From Rhodobacteraceae bacterium UBA7436 (GTDB taxonomy: Bacteria > Pseudomonadota > Alphaproteobacteria > Rhodobacterales > Rhodobacteraceae), in the NCBI GenBank assembly GCA_002478745.1, contig DLQI01000083.1, positions 1-40,547 of the forward strand: 40,547 nucleotides of DNA. The letters run 5' to 3'. The stretch's first letter is position 1, and every line of letters starts with the position of its first letter. The translations under genes were made by a program, and so were the position numbers. The notes beneath the pieces were generated by a model. That model was not told the origin of the DNA, did no database searches, and saw only the letters and a list, made by a program, of their open reading frames with translations. Below, one piece after another: positions 31,326-40,073 of this stretch.

Positions 31326-32366
31326 TTGTCCCCCATCGACGTACCTCTAGACTCTGCTGGGTCTAAACCTTCGAACCCCGAAGCACGGGTTGAATTCCCT
31401 GACAACCGTTTGTTGATGGATGTGTGTGGAGAATTCGACAGCAATCTTACAACGATTGAAACATCACTCGAAGTGCAGATCGTGCGACGTGGCAATTCGA
31501 TTGTTGTGATGGGTGATGACGTTGCACGCGACCGTGCGATTGAAATTCTGAACGCTCTATACCAACGCCGCGTCAATGGCCGTGATGTTGAGGCCGCGGA
31601 TGTCGACCGTGAACTGCGGATGGGTGGCCCAGATGAAGACGTGGGCAAGCGCAATTTGGTCAAAGGTGACCAATTGGAAATGCCCGTTGGCGCACGTTTT
31701 GAGATTAAGACCCGCAAGAAATTGGTTGAACCACGCACCGATGCACAAAAAAACTATGTGCAATCGTTGTTTGAAAACGAATTGGCGTTCGGCATTGGCC
31801 CTGCAGGTACCGGTAAAACCTATCTTGCGGTAGCTGTCGGTGTTTCGATGTTCCTCTCCGGTAAGGTCGATAAAATCATTTTATCTCGTCCAGCCGTTGA
31901 AGCGGGTGAGCGTTTGGGGTTCCTGCCCGGAGCGCTGGAAGAAAAAGTCGATCCATACATGCAGCCGCTTTATGATGCGCTCAATGACTTTTTGCCTGGC
32001 AAACAGCTTGCCAAACTACGTGAAGAAAAAATCATTGAGATTGCACCCTTAGCTTTCATGCGTGGCCGCACACTGTCCAGTGCTTATGTGGTTTTGGATG
32101 AAGCGCAGAACGCTACAACGATGCAAATGAAGATGTTTTTGACCCGTCTCGGTAAGGGATCAAGAATGGTCATTACGGGTGACCGCACACAAATCGATCT
32201 GCCGCGTGGTGTGCCATCAGGGTTGGCCGATGCAGAACGCCTGCTTAGCAAAATTCCTAAAGTCAGCTTCAACTACTTCACGTCTAAAGATGTGGTCCGT
32301 CATCCTTTAGTTGCTGCAATTATCGAGGCGTATGAGGCGGACGAGCCTCATAACCAGTCCAGTTGA
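31326..32366 (+). CDS. phoH: PhoH-family ATPase
   Basis: A 346-residue cytosolic P-loop protein. An N-terminal KH-like region (about 20-85, FPDNRLLMDVCGEFD ... RDRAIEILNALYQ) precedes the ATPase domain. That domain has Walker A in GIGPAGTGKTYLAVA, Walker B in VVLDEAQNAT, and SRPAVEAGERLGFLPG. It is thought to act in RNA metabolism together with YbeY, its usual partner. The start is a TTG at 31326, about 8 bases after AGGAG; no ATG is available before the conserved region. It overlaps ybeY by one base, so the two are translationally coupled. First gene of phoH-ybeY-corC-lnt. Confidence 0.93.
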   Translation: MSPIDVPLDSAGSKPSNPEARVEFPDNRLLMDVCGEFDSNLTTIETSLEVQIVRRGNSIVVMGDDVARDRAIEILNALYQRRVNGRDVEAADVDRELRMGGPDEDVGKRNLVKGDQLEMPVGARFEIKTRKKLVEPRTDAQKNYVQSLFENELAFGIGPAGTGKTYLAVAVGVSMFLSGKVDKIILSRPAVEAGERLGFLPGALEEKVDPYMQPLYDALNDFLPGKQLAKLREEKIIEIAPLAFMRGRTLSSAYVVLDEAQNATTMQMKMFLTRLGKGSRMVITGDRTQIDLPRGVPSGLADAERLLSKIPKVSFNYFTSKDVVRHPLVAAIIEAYEADEPHNQSS

Positions 32367-32890
32367 TGGTCAAAGACCAAGGAATCGCTGAAGTCGATAT
32401 TGTTGTGGAAGATAAACGATGGCTTGCGGTTGACTTACAAACCATTGCAGATCAGGCAGTTGCTGGCGTTTTAGCACGTCTTCAGTTTGATGGAGAGGAC
32501 GTTGAGGTCGCTATTCTCGCTTGTGGCGATGCACGGATAACTGAACTGAATGCGGATTTTCGCGAAAAGCCAACTGCCACCAATGTGTTAAGTTGGCCTG
32601 CTGCGGAACTTAGTTCTCAGGTCGCGGGGGGGCTTCCCGACTGCCCAACCGCCGGTCCTATGGGTGGTGTTGAATTGGGCGACATTGCAATCTGCTATGA
32701 TACATGTGCATCCGAAGCGGCGGCTGCAGGTAAGGCCATGCAAGACCATGTGATGCACTTGATGATCCACGGGACGCTTCATTTGCTAGGTTTTGATCAC
32801 GTGCGTGACCAAGATGCCACGTTGATGGAAGCGTTAGAGGTAGAAATACTTGAAAAAATGGGCATAGATGACCCATATTGCACAACATAG
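32366..32890 (+). CDS. ybeY: Endoribonuclease YbeY
   Basis: A 174-residue zinc-dependent RNase involved in 16S rRNA 3' maturation and ribosome quality control. The metal motif H-x3-H-x5-H is seen in HLMIHGTLHLLGFDH. The family pattern ADFREKPTATNVLSWPA and LGDIAICYDT precede it. An insert between the two (SSQVAGGLPDCPTAGPMGGVE) is common in alphaproteobacteria. The start ATG shares its A with the TGA stop of phoH. Confidence 0.94.
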   Translation: MVKDQGIAEVDIVVEDKRWLAVDLQTIADQAVAGVLARLQFDGEDVEVAILACGDARITELNADFREKPTATNVLSWPAAELSSQVAGGLPDCPTAGPMGGVELGDIAICYDTCASEAAAAGKAMQDHVMHLMIHGTLHLLGFDHVRDQDATLMEALEVEILEKMGIDDPYCTT

Positions 32891-32949
32891 GTAGAACACT
32901 CTGCCGCGAAAAACTGGCAGAATTCCCTGCCTCTACAGAACGGAACCCA

Positions 32950-33888
32950 ATGGGCGACACTGACGACGGATCGTCTGGCGCAGCGCAACGCGCGCAGTCA
33001 GACAATGTAGCGACCACCACAACGATTGCCGTTCCTGTTTTGGAACCATCTGAAACTAATGGGACACCGACGCGAAAAGCTGGGTTTCTAACCCGCTTGA
33101 TTGCGACGCTCAGCCCAACTGATGGAAGCGCAGAAGTTCAAACGACCCCGCAGCCGGCACGTTTCAAATATAGCCATGGCATGTTGAACCTGCGCCGCAT
33201 GCGGGTAGAAGACGTCGCTTTGCCCAAGGCCGATATTATTGCAGTCTCAATAACTGTGTCCTTGGAAGAACTGGTTGCTAAGTTCAAAGAAAGCGGCCTA
33301 ACGCGGTTGCCTGTCTATGACGGTACACTTGATACCCCTGTTGGATTCGCCCACCTTAAAGACCTTGCCTTGACCCACGGCTTCAATGGTGGTGGTGAAA
33401 CATTTGATCTTGCAAAGATGTTGCGGCCCTTGCTGTTTGTTCCACCATCCATGACGATTGGCGTTTTGCTGACTAAAATGCAGGCCGAACGGCGTCACAT
33501 GGCTTTGGTCATTGATGAATATGGCGGTGTTGATGGGTTGGCAACAATTGAGGATTTGATCGAGCAAGTTATTGGCGAGATCGAAGACGAACATGATGTC
33601 GACGAAGACCAACATTGGAACCTCGAAAAGCCTGGTGTTTACTTGGCTCTAGCCAAAACGCCCCTTGAGGATTTTGAGACCGAAGTGAACTTGTCTTTGA
33701 CTAAACACGAAGACGTGGACGGCGAAGACATCGAAACGCTTGGTGGGCTTGTCTTTATGTTGGCTGGGCGCGTTCCTGCACGCGGCGAAGTTGTTATGCA
33801 TCCAGATGGCACCGAATTTGAGGTTGTTGATGCAGATCCTCGCCGGATCAAACGCTTGCGTGTTTGCCTGCCTGATCACGCCGGATGA
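32950..33888 (+). CDS. corC: CorC/HlyC-type CBS-domain protein
   Basis: A 312-residue protein without the N-terminal membrane domain of larger relatives. An Ala/Thr-rich N-terminal tail is followed by two CBS domains: one from about residue 85 (VEDVALPKADIIAVS ... LPVYDGTLDTPVGFAHLKDL), the second ending in MALVIDEYGGVDGLATIEDL. Then comes a C-terminal transporter-associated domain (about 235-305, EVNLSLTKHEDVDGEDIETLGG). CBS domains bind adenine nucleotides. The group is linked to magnesium/cobalt transport by CorC of Salmonella, which is not proven here. It overlaps lnt by four bases (ATGA). The start at 32950 is chosen over an upstream frame that overlaps ybeY. Confidence 0.88.
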   Translation: MGDTDDGSSGAAQRAQSDNVATTTTIAVPVLEPSETNGTPTRKAGFLTRLIATLSPTDGSAEVQTTPQPARFKYSHGMLNLRRMRVEDVALPKADIIAVSITVSLEELVAKFKESGLTRLPVYDGTLDTPVGFAHLKDLALTHGFNGGGETFDLAKMLRPLLFVPPSMTIGVLLTKMQAERRHMALVIDEYGGVDGLATIEDLIEQVIGEIEDEHDVDEDQHWNLEKPGVYLALAKTPLEDFETEVNLSLTKHEDVDGEDIETLGGLVFMLAGRVPARGEVVMHPDGTEFEVVDADPRRIKRLRVCLPDHAG

Positions 33889-35369
33889 TTGATCGGTTCA
33901 AAGCGTTGCCGCTTTGGGTACAAAGTCTGGGCGCGATCTGTGTTGGTGGCGTGGGTGCGCTGGCCCAGCAACCATTCGGTTTGGTACCGCTGATACTTGT
34001 TATGTTGATGCTGGGATTTGCAGCACTATCGGCGTCTTCGAACTTGCGCCATGCGACATGGTTAGGATGGATGATCGGCTTTGGTTACTTTCTGATCACA
34101 CTTCAGTGGATAACAGCACCGTTTCAAGTGGATGCACAGCAAACGGCATGGATGGCACCCTTTGCACTTATCTTGATGGCTGGTGGAATGGCGTTGTTCT
34201 GGGGGCTGGCATTTGTGTTGGCAGGTTTTTCAGGACGGCTTTGGGCATTGATTTTCACATGGCCCTTGGCTGAACTGCTACGCGCCTATGTGTTCACGGG
34301 TTTTCCATGGGGCACGCCTCCGCAGGCTTTGGTGGATGTCCTAGCAGGGCAAGCTTTGGCGTGGGGCGGTCCACATGGTGTCATGTTGGTCATGTGCGCT
34401 GCGGCTTTTGCGATCTTCCAATCTGCGAAAATGTCTAAGGTGGTGACGTTTGGCGTTGGTATTGTTGCGCTCGCAGTTACCCTCAGCCCACCTTTAGCTG
34501 GTAGCGCGCGATTGACGGAACACATCGTCCGACTTGTTCAACCCAATGCCCCACAACGCGACAAGTGGAACCCAGAGAAGTTTGGGGTCTTTATCAATCG
34601 ATTGCTACAATCCACGCAGGCGGGCGATGTGCCTGACTTGGTCCTTTGGCCTGAAACCGCGCTGCCGTACCTTGCACACAATGCACCTGGAATCTTGCAA
34701 GCTGCAGGTGAAGCGGGGCGAGGTGCGCCCGTTGCCCTCGGGATTTTGCGGGCTGATGGGCCGACACTATACAACAGCATGGTGGTTTTGGACCCCGTTG
34801 GCCAAATCACGGCAACCTATGACAAGCATCATTTGGTGCCATTTGGAGAATACATGCCGTTTCGCCCAGTTCTGTCTGCCCTCGGACTGCACGTATTCGC
34901 CGACATGTTCGGTGATGGCTTCGGTGATGGGGGCGGCGCGCAGACACTTGATTTTGGGCCGCTGGGCAAAGCACTGCCATTGATCTGCTACGAGGCCGTT
35001 TTCGCGCATGACGTTGGCGGGGCTGCGGAAAGACCAGATTTTCTAATACAACTTACAAATGACGCATGGTTCGGAACGTTTGCAGGGCCAAAGCAGCATT
35101 TGGCACAGGCTAAAATGCGCTCGATTGAACAAGGCCTGCCAATGGCGCGCGCCGCCAATACGGGGATCAGCGCTATGATCGATCCTTATGGCCGCGTATT
35201 GAAAAGCCTCGCGTTGAATGAAGCGGGCTATGTAGATGCCTCATTGCCGATGCCGTTGCCACCGACGATTTATAGTAAGCTTGGCGACCTGCCGATTGCA
35301 CTTCTGTTGATTTTTGTGACTTTCATGGTTCTTTTACCTAAAATGACGTTTGGCCGCAGCCGCGACTGA
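33885..35369 (+). CDS. lnt: Apolipoprotein N-acyltransferase
   Basis: A 494-residue inner-membrane enzyme that adds the third acyl chain to lipoproteins. About six membrane helices occupy the N-terminal 210 residues, then a periplasmic nitrilase-fold domain, then one C-terminal helix. The catalytic triad is E257 in WPETALP, K314 in DKHHLVPFGEYMP, and C368 in PLICYEAVF. WPLAELLRAYVFTGFPW is a family signature. It overlaps corC by four bases. Its substrates would include the lipoprotein encoded at 30.9 kb. Confidence 0.95.
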   Translation: MIDRFKALPLWVQSLGAICVGGVGALAQQPFGLVPLILVMLMLGFAALSASSNLRHATWLGWMIGFGYFLITLQWITAPFQVDAQQTAWMAPFALILMAGGMALFWGLAFVLAGFSGRLWALIFTWPLAELLRAYVFTGFPWGTPPQALVDVLAGQALAWGGPHGVMLVMCAAAFAIFQSAKMSKVVTFGVGIVALAVTLSPPLAGSARLTEHIVRLVQPNAPQRDKWNPEKFGVFINRLLQSTQAGDVPDLVLWPETALPYLAHNAPGILQAAGEAGRGAPVALGILRADGPTLYNSMVVLDPVGQITATYDKHHLVPFGEYMPFRPVLSALGLHVFADMFGDGFGDGGGAQTLDFGPLGKALPLICYEAVFAHDVGGAAERPDFLIQLTNDAWFGTFAGPKQHLAQAKMRSIEQGLPMARAANTGISAMIDPYGRVLKSLALNEAGYVDASLPMPLPPTIYSKLGDLPIALLLIFVTFMVLLPKMTFGRSRD

Positions 35370-35372
35370 TTG

Positions 35373-35392
35373 ACTGCCCGACCGAGGGCGGT
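35373..35392 (+). terminator. Hairpin after lnt
   Basis: ACTGCCC pairs with GGGCGGT (one G-T pair) around a 6-base loop, directly after the lnt stop and just before the metK riboswitch. No T-run follows, so read-through into metK is possible. Confidence 0.45.
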
Positions 35393-35407
35393 TACCGGGA
35401 GCCCAAT

Positions 35408-35455
35408 GTCCCACAACGGCTTCCTGAAGTGGCACACATAAAAACATTGGAGCAC
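35408..35455 (+). promoter_or_regulatory. SAM/SAH-type riboswitch of metK
   Basis: The stretch contains CCACAACGGCTTCCTG, then AGTGG, and ends in CATTGGAGCA, the metK ribosome binding site. CCAC pairs with GTGG to close P1. The pyrimidine-rich part of the loop (GCTTCC) can pair with GGAGC to form a pseudoknot that hides the ribosome binding site. This matches the SAM/SAH riboswitch class described upstream of metK in Rhodobacterales. Ligand binding would lower SAM synthetase translation. The bases after CCTG read AAG, where the version I remember has RCG. Confidence 0.85.
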
Positions 35456-35458
35456 TAT

Positions 35459-36640
35459 ATGTCCCGTAAAAATTATACCTTCACATCGGAATCTGTTTCC
35501 GAAGGCCACCCAGATAAACTGTGTGATCGCATTTCGGATGCGGTGCTTGACGCGTTCTTGAGTGAAGAACCTGAAGCACGCGTTGCAGCGGAAACTTTTG
35601 CAACAACCAATCGCGTTGTCATCGGTGGTGAAGTCGGATTGTCGGATCAATCGAAACTTAAAGACTACATGGGGCGTATTGATCAAATAGCACGCGATTG
35701 TGTCAAAGACATCGGTTACGAGCAAGATAAGTTCCACTGGAACACGATTGAAGTTACGAACCTATTGCACGAACAGTCAGCTCACATCGCTCAAGGTGTT
35801 GATGCGGCGGCAGACAAAGATGAAGGCGCAGGCGACCAAGGCATTATGTTTGGTTACGCGACAACTGAAACCGAAGAGCTGATGCCGGCCCCGATCCAAT
35901 ATTCCCATGCGATCCTTCGCCGTTTGGCTGAGGTGCGCAAGAACGGTACAGAACCAGCTTTGGGTCCAGACGCGAAAAGCCAGTTGTCGGTGATCTACCG
36001 TGACGGCAAACCAGTTGGTGTCTCTTCAATTGTATTGTCCACACAGCACCTTGATCCAAATCTTGAATCTTCTGACATCCGTGCGATCGTTGAACCATAT
36101 ATCCTTGAGGTTCTTCCTGAAGGCTGGATTACCCCTGATACTGCATGGCATGTTAACCCAACTGGTAAGTTCGTAATTGGTGGACCAGATGGCGATGCAG
36201 GCCTAACAGGCCGGAAGATCATCGTTGATACTTACGGCGGTGCAGCACCGCACGGCGGTGGCGCATTCTCTGGTAAAGATCCAACAAAGGTTGACCGTTC
36301 TGCTGCATATGCTTCGCGTTATTTGGCAAAAAACATTGTCGCATCGGGTATGGCTGAAAAATGTACTGTTCAATTGAGCTACGCAATTGGCGTAGCCAAG
36401 CCGTTGTCGATCTATTGCGATACATTCGGCACGGGCCAAGTTGACGATGCCATGATCGAAAAAGCGATCGATAGCGTCATGGACCTGACACCACGCGGCA
36501 TCCGTTCGCACCTTGGTTTGAACAAGCCGATCTATCAGCGGACAGCGGCTTATGGCCACTTTGGCCGTGCGCCTGAAGCTGATGGTGGTTTCAGCTGGGA
36601 GAAAACGGATTTGGTAGAAGCTTTGAAAAAAGCCGTTTAA
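35459..36640 (+). CDS. metK: S-adenosylmethionine synthetase
   Basis: A 393-residue cytosolic enzyme forming SAM from methionine and ATP. Family motifs are SEGHPDKLCDRISDA at the N-terminus, GAGDQGIMFGYA, and the phosphate-binding loop GGGAFSGKDPTKVDRSAAY. The product supplies pcm, miaB and trmB in the same window. The start follows the riboswitch GGAGCA by 4 bases; an upstream in-frame GTG at 35429 lies inside the riboswitch and is rejected. A hairpin terminator follows. Confidence 0.97.
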   Translation: MSRKNYTFTSESVSEGHPDKLCDRISDAVLDAFLSEEPEARVAAETFATTNRVVIGGEVGLSDQSKLKDYMGRIDQIARDCVKDIGYEQDKFHWNTIEVTNLLHEQSAHIAQGVDAAADKDEGAGDQGIMFGYATTETEELMPAPIQYSHAILRRLAEVRKNGTEPALGPDAKSQLSVIYRDGKPVGVSSIVLSTQHLDPNLESSDIRAIVEPYILEVLPEGWITPDTAWHVNPTGKFVIGGPDGDAGLTGRKIIVDTYGGAAPHGGGAFSGKDPTKVDRSAAYASRYLAKNIVASGMAEKCTVQLSYAIGVAKPLSIYCDTFGTGQVDDAMIEKAIDSVMDLTPRGIRSHLGLNKPIYQRTAAYGHFGRAPEADGGFSWEKTDLVEALKKAV

Positions 36641-36662
36641 CTTTAGTTACATAATTTTTCAG

Positions 36663-36703
36663 ACGGGCAGCGATCATTCTTGACGCTGCCCGTTGCCGTT
36701 TTT
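36663..36703 (+). terminator. Rho-independent terminator of metK
   Basis: A perfect 10-bp stem (ACGGGCAGCG and CGCTGCCCGT) with an 11-base loop, followed after a few bases by a T-run. Confidence 0.82.
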
Positions 36704-36786
36704 AAAATCTACTAATCGATGGTATTAATCGGTCTGTTCCTTAGCATACGCTTGCCTTGATGCGCTGCGCTGGCTAAACCGCGGCC

Positions 36787-37488
36787 ATGACACAACCTGT
36801 ACGCCCACACCGCAATTTTTATGGCCGCCTCAAAGGCAAGCACCTCAAGCAATCGCAAGAGGGCTATTTGGCCGAAGACCTTGATGCATTGTCCCCGGGG
36901 GCAGTTGATTGGGGTGTGAACCCCGACCGTAATAATCTGGATCTGAACGCCTTGTTTGAAGGCAAGCCCACGTGGCTTGAAATCGGCTTTGGTGGTGGTG
37001 AACACATGGTGCACCAATGTGGTCAAAACCCTGATGTTGGCATCATCGGATGCGAACCCTACATCAATGGCGTCGCTATGCTTCTGGGTAAGATCAGAAA
37101 AGCGGGTGTCAAAAATCTTGCGGTTTATCCGGGTGACGTACGCGATATGTTTGATGTGCTGCCTGATGCATCGATTGACCGCGCGTTTCTTCTTTACCCT
37201 GACCCGTGGCCGAAATCGCGCCACCATCGTCGTCGTTTTGTAACCGAAGAACATCTTGCGCCCCTTGCACGCGTTCTGAAACCGGGTTCAATTTTTCGCG
37301 TTGCGACTGACATTCCTGACTATGTGCGTCAAACCATGCAGGAAGTCCCAAAACAGCCATTTGAATGGACTGCTGCGGGACCAGAAGATTGGCGTGTGCC
37401 TTGGGATGATTGGATCAGCACGCGTTACGAACAAAAAGCGCTACGCGAAGATCGCACACCGCATTACATGACCTTTATCCGTAAATAG
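36787..37488 (+). CDS. trmB: tRNA (guanine-N7-)-methyltransferase
   Basis: A 233-residue SAM-dependent enzyme making m7G46 in the variable loop of tRNAs. The SAM site is LEIGFGGGEHMVHQ, and the family motif FLLYPDPWPKSRHHRRRFV is complete. GCEPYINGVAMLLGKI and RVATDIPDYV also match. It begins about 146 bases after metK beyond a terminator, so it probably has its own promoter. No clear ribosome binding site precedes the ATG. Confidence 0.95.
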   Translation: MTQPVRPHRNFYGRLKGKHLKQSQEGYLAEDLDALSPGAVDWGVNPDRNNLDLNALFEGKPTWLEIGFGGGEHMVHQCGQNPDVGIIGCEPYINGVAMLLGKIRKAGVKNLAVYPGDVRDMFDVLPDASIDRAFLLYPDPWPKSRHHRRRFVTEEHLAPLARVLKPGSIFRVATDIPDYVRQTMQEVPKQPFEWTAAGPEDWRVPWDDWISTRYEQKALREDRTPHYMTFIRK

Positions 37489-37568
37489 GCATTTCGCCTT
37501 TCGACTGGACCAAAGTCTGCGCAGACGATAGGTCTGGCGCTAACTTTAGACGATTTGAAAGACTGCAT

Positions 37569-38918
37569 ATGTCCAGCCACGGCACCCCAATTCCGATGAC
37601 ATCCTACGCTTGTGGGCCACTTAATGGGCACGCGGAAGTGCCGGGTGATAAATCAATTTCTCACCGGTCTTTGATTTTAGGTGCGCTGAGTGTCGGCGAA
37701 ACCAAAATCAGCGGATTGTTAGAGGGGCAAGACGTCCTTGATACCGCCAAAGCTATGCGTGCTTTTGGGGCCGAGGTTACTGATCTGGGTGAGGGAAATT
37801 GGTCCGTGCACGGCGTCGGCGTTGGGGGCTTTGCAGAACCTGAAAATATCATCGACTGCGGAAACTCTGGAACAGGCGTGCGTCTGATCATGGGCGTTAT
37901 GGCGACATCACCAATCACAGCGACCTTTACGGGTGATGCCAGCCTGAATGGCCGCCCAATGGCACGTGTTACTGATCCTTTGGCAGAATTTGGTTGCCAA
38001 AGCGTTGGCCGCAAAGGTGGCCGTTTGCCAATGACACTTGTTGGTGCCGCAGATCCTGTCCCTGTGCGCTACGTGGTGCCTGTGCCATCCGCGCAAGTTA
38101 AATCAGCGGTTCTGTTTGCAGGTCTTAACGCGCCCGGAAAAACAGTTGTCATTGAGAAAGAAGCGACACGCGATCATACGGAACGTATGCTTGCTGGCTT
38201 TGGCGCTGAAATCACGACTGAAGTAACGGATGAAGGCCGTGTTATCACGCTGACCGGCCAGCCAGAATTGAAGCCACAAACGATTGCAGTTCCACGTGAC
38301 CCATCCAGCGCTGCCTTTCCAGTATGTGCCGCGATTATCGTTCCGGGTTCGGATGTTTTGGTGCCAGGTATCGGCCTGAACCCAACACGCGCAGGGTTGT
38401 TCACAACACTACGCGAAATGGGTGCAGACCTTACCTATGAAAACGAACGCGAAGAAGGTGGCGAACCTGTTGCAGACCTGCGCGCACGTTTCTCACCTGA
38501 TCTGCACGGTATTGAGGTTCCAGCGGAACGCGCTGCTAGCATGATCGACGAATATCCTGTGCTTTCCGTCGTTGCGTCCTTTGCTACAGGTAAAACACAT
38601 ATGCCAGGTGTCAAAGAGCTGCGCGTAAAAGAAAGCGACCGTATTGATGCAATGGCAACGGGCTTGCGCGCCAACGGTGTCGAAGTCGAGGAAGGACCAG
38701 ATTGGTGGTCCGTAAATGGCTTGGGCCATGGCAACGTCAAGGGTGGGGCCACATGTGCCAGCCACCTTGATCACCGCATTGCGATGTCCTTCATGATCAT
38801 GGGCATGGCAGCATCAAACCCCGTATCACTTGACGACGGTGGACCAATCGCAACGTCATTCCCGATTTTTGAGGGATTGATGGGCGGTCTGGGTGCTGAC
38901 GTAAGACGCGACGGGTAA
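37569..38918 (+). CDS. aroA: 3-Phosphoshikimate 1-carboxyvinyltransferase (EPSP synthase)
   Basis: A 449-residue shikimate-pathway enzyme joining phosphoenolpyruvate and shikimate 3-phosphate. Motifs include EVPGDKSISHRSLILGAL, GNSGTGVRLIMG, GRPMARVTDPL, PSAQVKSAVLFAGLN, RDHTERMLAGFGAE and LRVKESDRIDAMATGL. The pattern is closer to class II enzymes of alphaproteobacteria than to E. coli. The PEP-site glycine in GNSGTG is the ordinary residue, unlike the Ala of the glyphosate-tolerant CP4 enzyme. The ATG at 37569 has GAAAGA upstream; a second ATG 27 bases later is possible. Its TAA stop shares a base with the next gene's ATG. Confidence 0.96.
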   Translation: MSSHGTPIPMTSYACGPLNGHAEVPGDKSISHRSLILGALSVGETKISGLLEGQDVLDTAKAMRAFGAEVTDLGEGNWSVHGVGVGGFAEPENIIDCGNSGTGVRLIMGVMATSPITATFTGDASLNGRPMARVTDPLAEFGCQSVGRKGGRLPMTLVGAADPVPVRYVVPVPSAQVKSAVLFAGLNAPGKTVVIEKEATRDHTERMLAGFGAEITTEVTDEGRVITLTGQPELKPQTIAVPRDPSSAAFPVCAAIIVPGSDVLVPGIGLNPTRAGLFTTLREMGADLTYENEREEGGEPVADLRARFSPDLHGIEVPAERAASMIDEYPVLSVVASFATGKTHMPGVKELRVKESDRIDAMATGLRANGVEVEEGPDWWSVNGLGHGNVKGGATCASHLDHRIAMSFMIMGMAASNPVSLDDGGPIATSFPIFEGLMGGLGADVRRDG

Positions 38919-39406
38919 TGGCGATTACGACAAAAACGATTGCGATTTTGGCAATTGCTTCGGCGATTGGATTTGGATCGCTGGTCGTTTTGTCTGAAAT
39001 TTATCTAAGTGTTGGCTTTGGACTGCTGGATGGTCGCCTTAACGGCTATGACGTTGAGGCTGTAAACAAATATCTTGCGTTGTTGTCTTCGGAAAACCGT
39101 CAGTTTTACATCGGCTCTTTCCGCGTATTGGACACCACCGTCCCTCCGCTATTGGCCACGACCTTTGCCGCGATCATTTGGACGCTAGGTAGCACCCTTT
39201 GGCGCACTACGGTCGTTTTCCCTCTGATCTATGTGATTGCTGACTTGCGTGAGAACGCTTTGGTCGGACAAATTTTGCAAGCAACAACTCTCGACGCTGA
39301 AACGGTTTCTAGTGCGAGCGATATGACACAACTAAAATGGTTGTTCACAGTACTGTCTTTCGCAGTGGTGCTATGGCTATGGCGACAAGGACGAACACAG
39401 GCATGA
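38918..39406 (+). CDS. Unknown four-TM membrane protein between aroA and cmk
   Basis: A 162-residue protein I do not recognise. Predicted membrane segments are at about residues 6-30 (TIAILAIASAIGFGSLVVL), 72-92 (VPPLLATTFAAIIWTLG), 95-110 (TTVVFPLIYVIADL) and 137-155 (LKWLFTVLSFAVVLWLWR). The loops contain DLRENALVG and DMTQLKW. It overlaps aroA by one base (TAATG) and cmk by four bases (ATGA), so it is translated with both. No enzymatic motif is seen. In the relatives I remember, aroA and cmk are neighbours without this gene. Confidence 0.75.
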   Translation: MAITTKTIAILAIASAIGFGSLVVLSEIYLSVGFGLLDGRLNGYDVEAVNKYLALLSSENRQFYIGSFRVLDTTVPPLLATTFAAIIWTLGSTLWRTTVVFPLIYVIADLRENALVGQILQATTLDAETVSSASDMTQLKWLFTVLSFAVVLWLWRQGRTQA

Positions 39407-40014
39407 CCGAACCATTTACAATTGCGATCGATGGACCTGCCGCAGCAGGAAAAGGTACGATTTCCAAGGCAGTTGCTTCGCATTTCGGATTTGCTCATCT
39501 TGATACCGGGTTGCTGTACCGCGCTGTTGGCGTAAAGGTCATGACTGGCAACGATGCGATTGAAGCCGCTGTTGGATTACGCGTCGAAGACTTAGAAGTC
39601 GACGGCTTGCGCACAGCCGAAGTTGCCCAAGCTGCTAGCAAAGTTGCAGTTATCGCAGAGGTCCGCGCAGCCCTCCTTGATTTCCAGCGCGCGTTTGCGC
39701 GTCGGGCAGGGGGCGCGGTTCTAGATGGGCGCGATATTGGTACTGTTATTTGCCCACAAGCCGAAGTGAAATTGTTCGTAACAGCCAGCGCCGAAGTGCG
39801 CGGTAAGCGTCGCTATGATGAATTGGTTGGGCGGGGGGATTCAGTCACTCTGGACGACGTGATCGAAGATGTGCGCGCCCGTGATGCACGTGACATGGAG
39901 CGGGTCGAGGCACCACTAAAGCCTGCTGAAGATGCGCATGTTCTGGACACATCAGCGCTAAGTATTTCCGATGCCGTAGCACAAGCTATCGCTGCAATCA
40001 CACAAAGGGTTTAG
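39403..40014 (+). CDS. cmk: Cytidylate kinase
   Basis: A 203-residue nucleoside monophosphate kinase phosphorylating CMP and dCMP. The P-loop is GPAAAGKGT (11-19), followed by HLDTGLLYRAVG. LDGRDIGTVICPQAEVKLF and RRYDEL carry substrate and lid residues. Starting at MTEPFTIAIDGP gives the usual length; the frame is open 66 bases further into the preceding gene, with which it overlaps by ATGA. In relatives rpsA usually follows; here a gene on the opposite strand follows. Confidence 0.95.
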   Translation: MTEPFTIAIDGPAAAGKGTISKAVASHFGFAHLDTGLLYRAVGVKVMTGNDAIEAAVGLRVEDLEVDGLRTAEVAQAASKVAVIAEVRAALLDFQRAFARRAGGAVLDGRDIGTVICPQAEVKLFVTASAEVRGKRRYDELVGRGDSVTLDDVIEDVRARDARDMERVEAPLKPAEDAHVLDTSALSISDAVAQAIAAITQRV

Positions 40015-40021
40015 TTGCTGG

Positions 40022-40061
40022 CACTGCCCTGCGGATTTTTTATGAGACTCGCAGGACAGTG
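40022..40061. terminator. Hairpin between convergent cmk and Tat-protein gene
   Basis: CACTGCCCTGCG pairs with CGCAGGACAGTG (one mismatch) around a 16-base loop, directly after the cmk stop. The tail is TTTAGG, so it is a moderate terminator candidate. Confidence 0.6.
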
Positions 40062-40073
40062 TTTAGGTAACTG

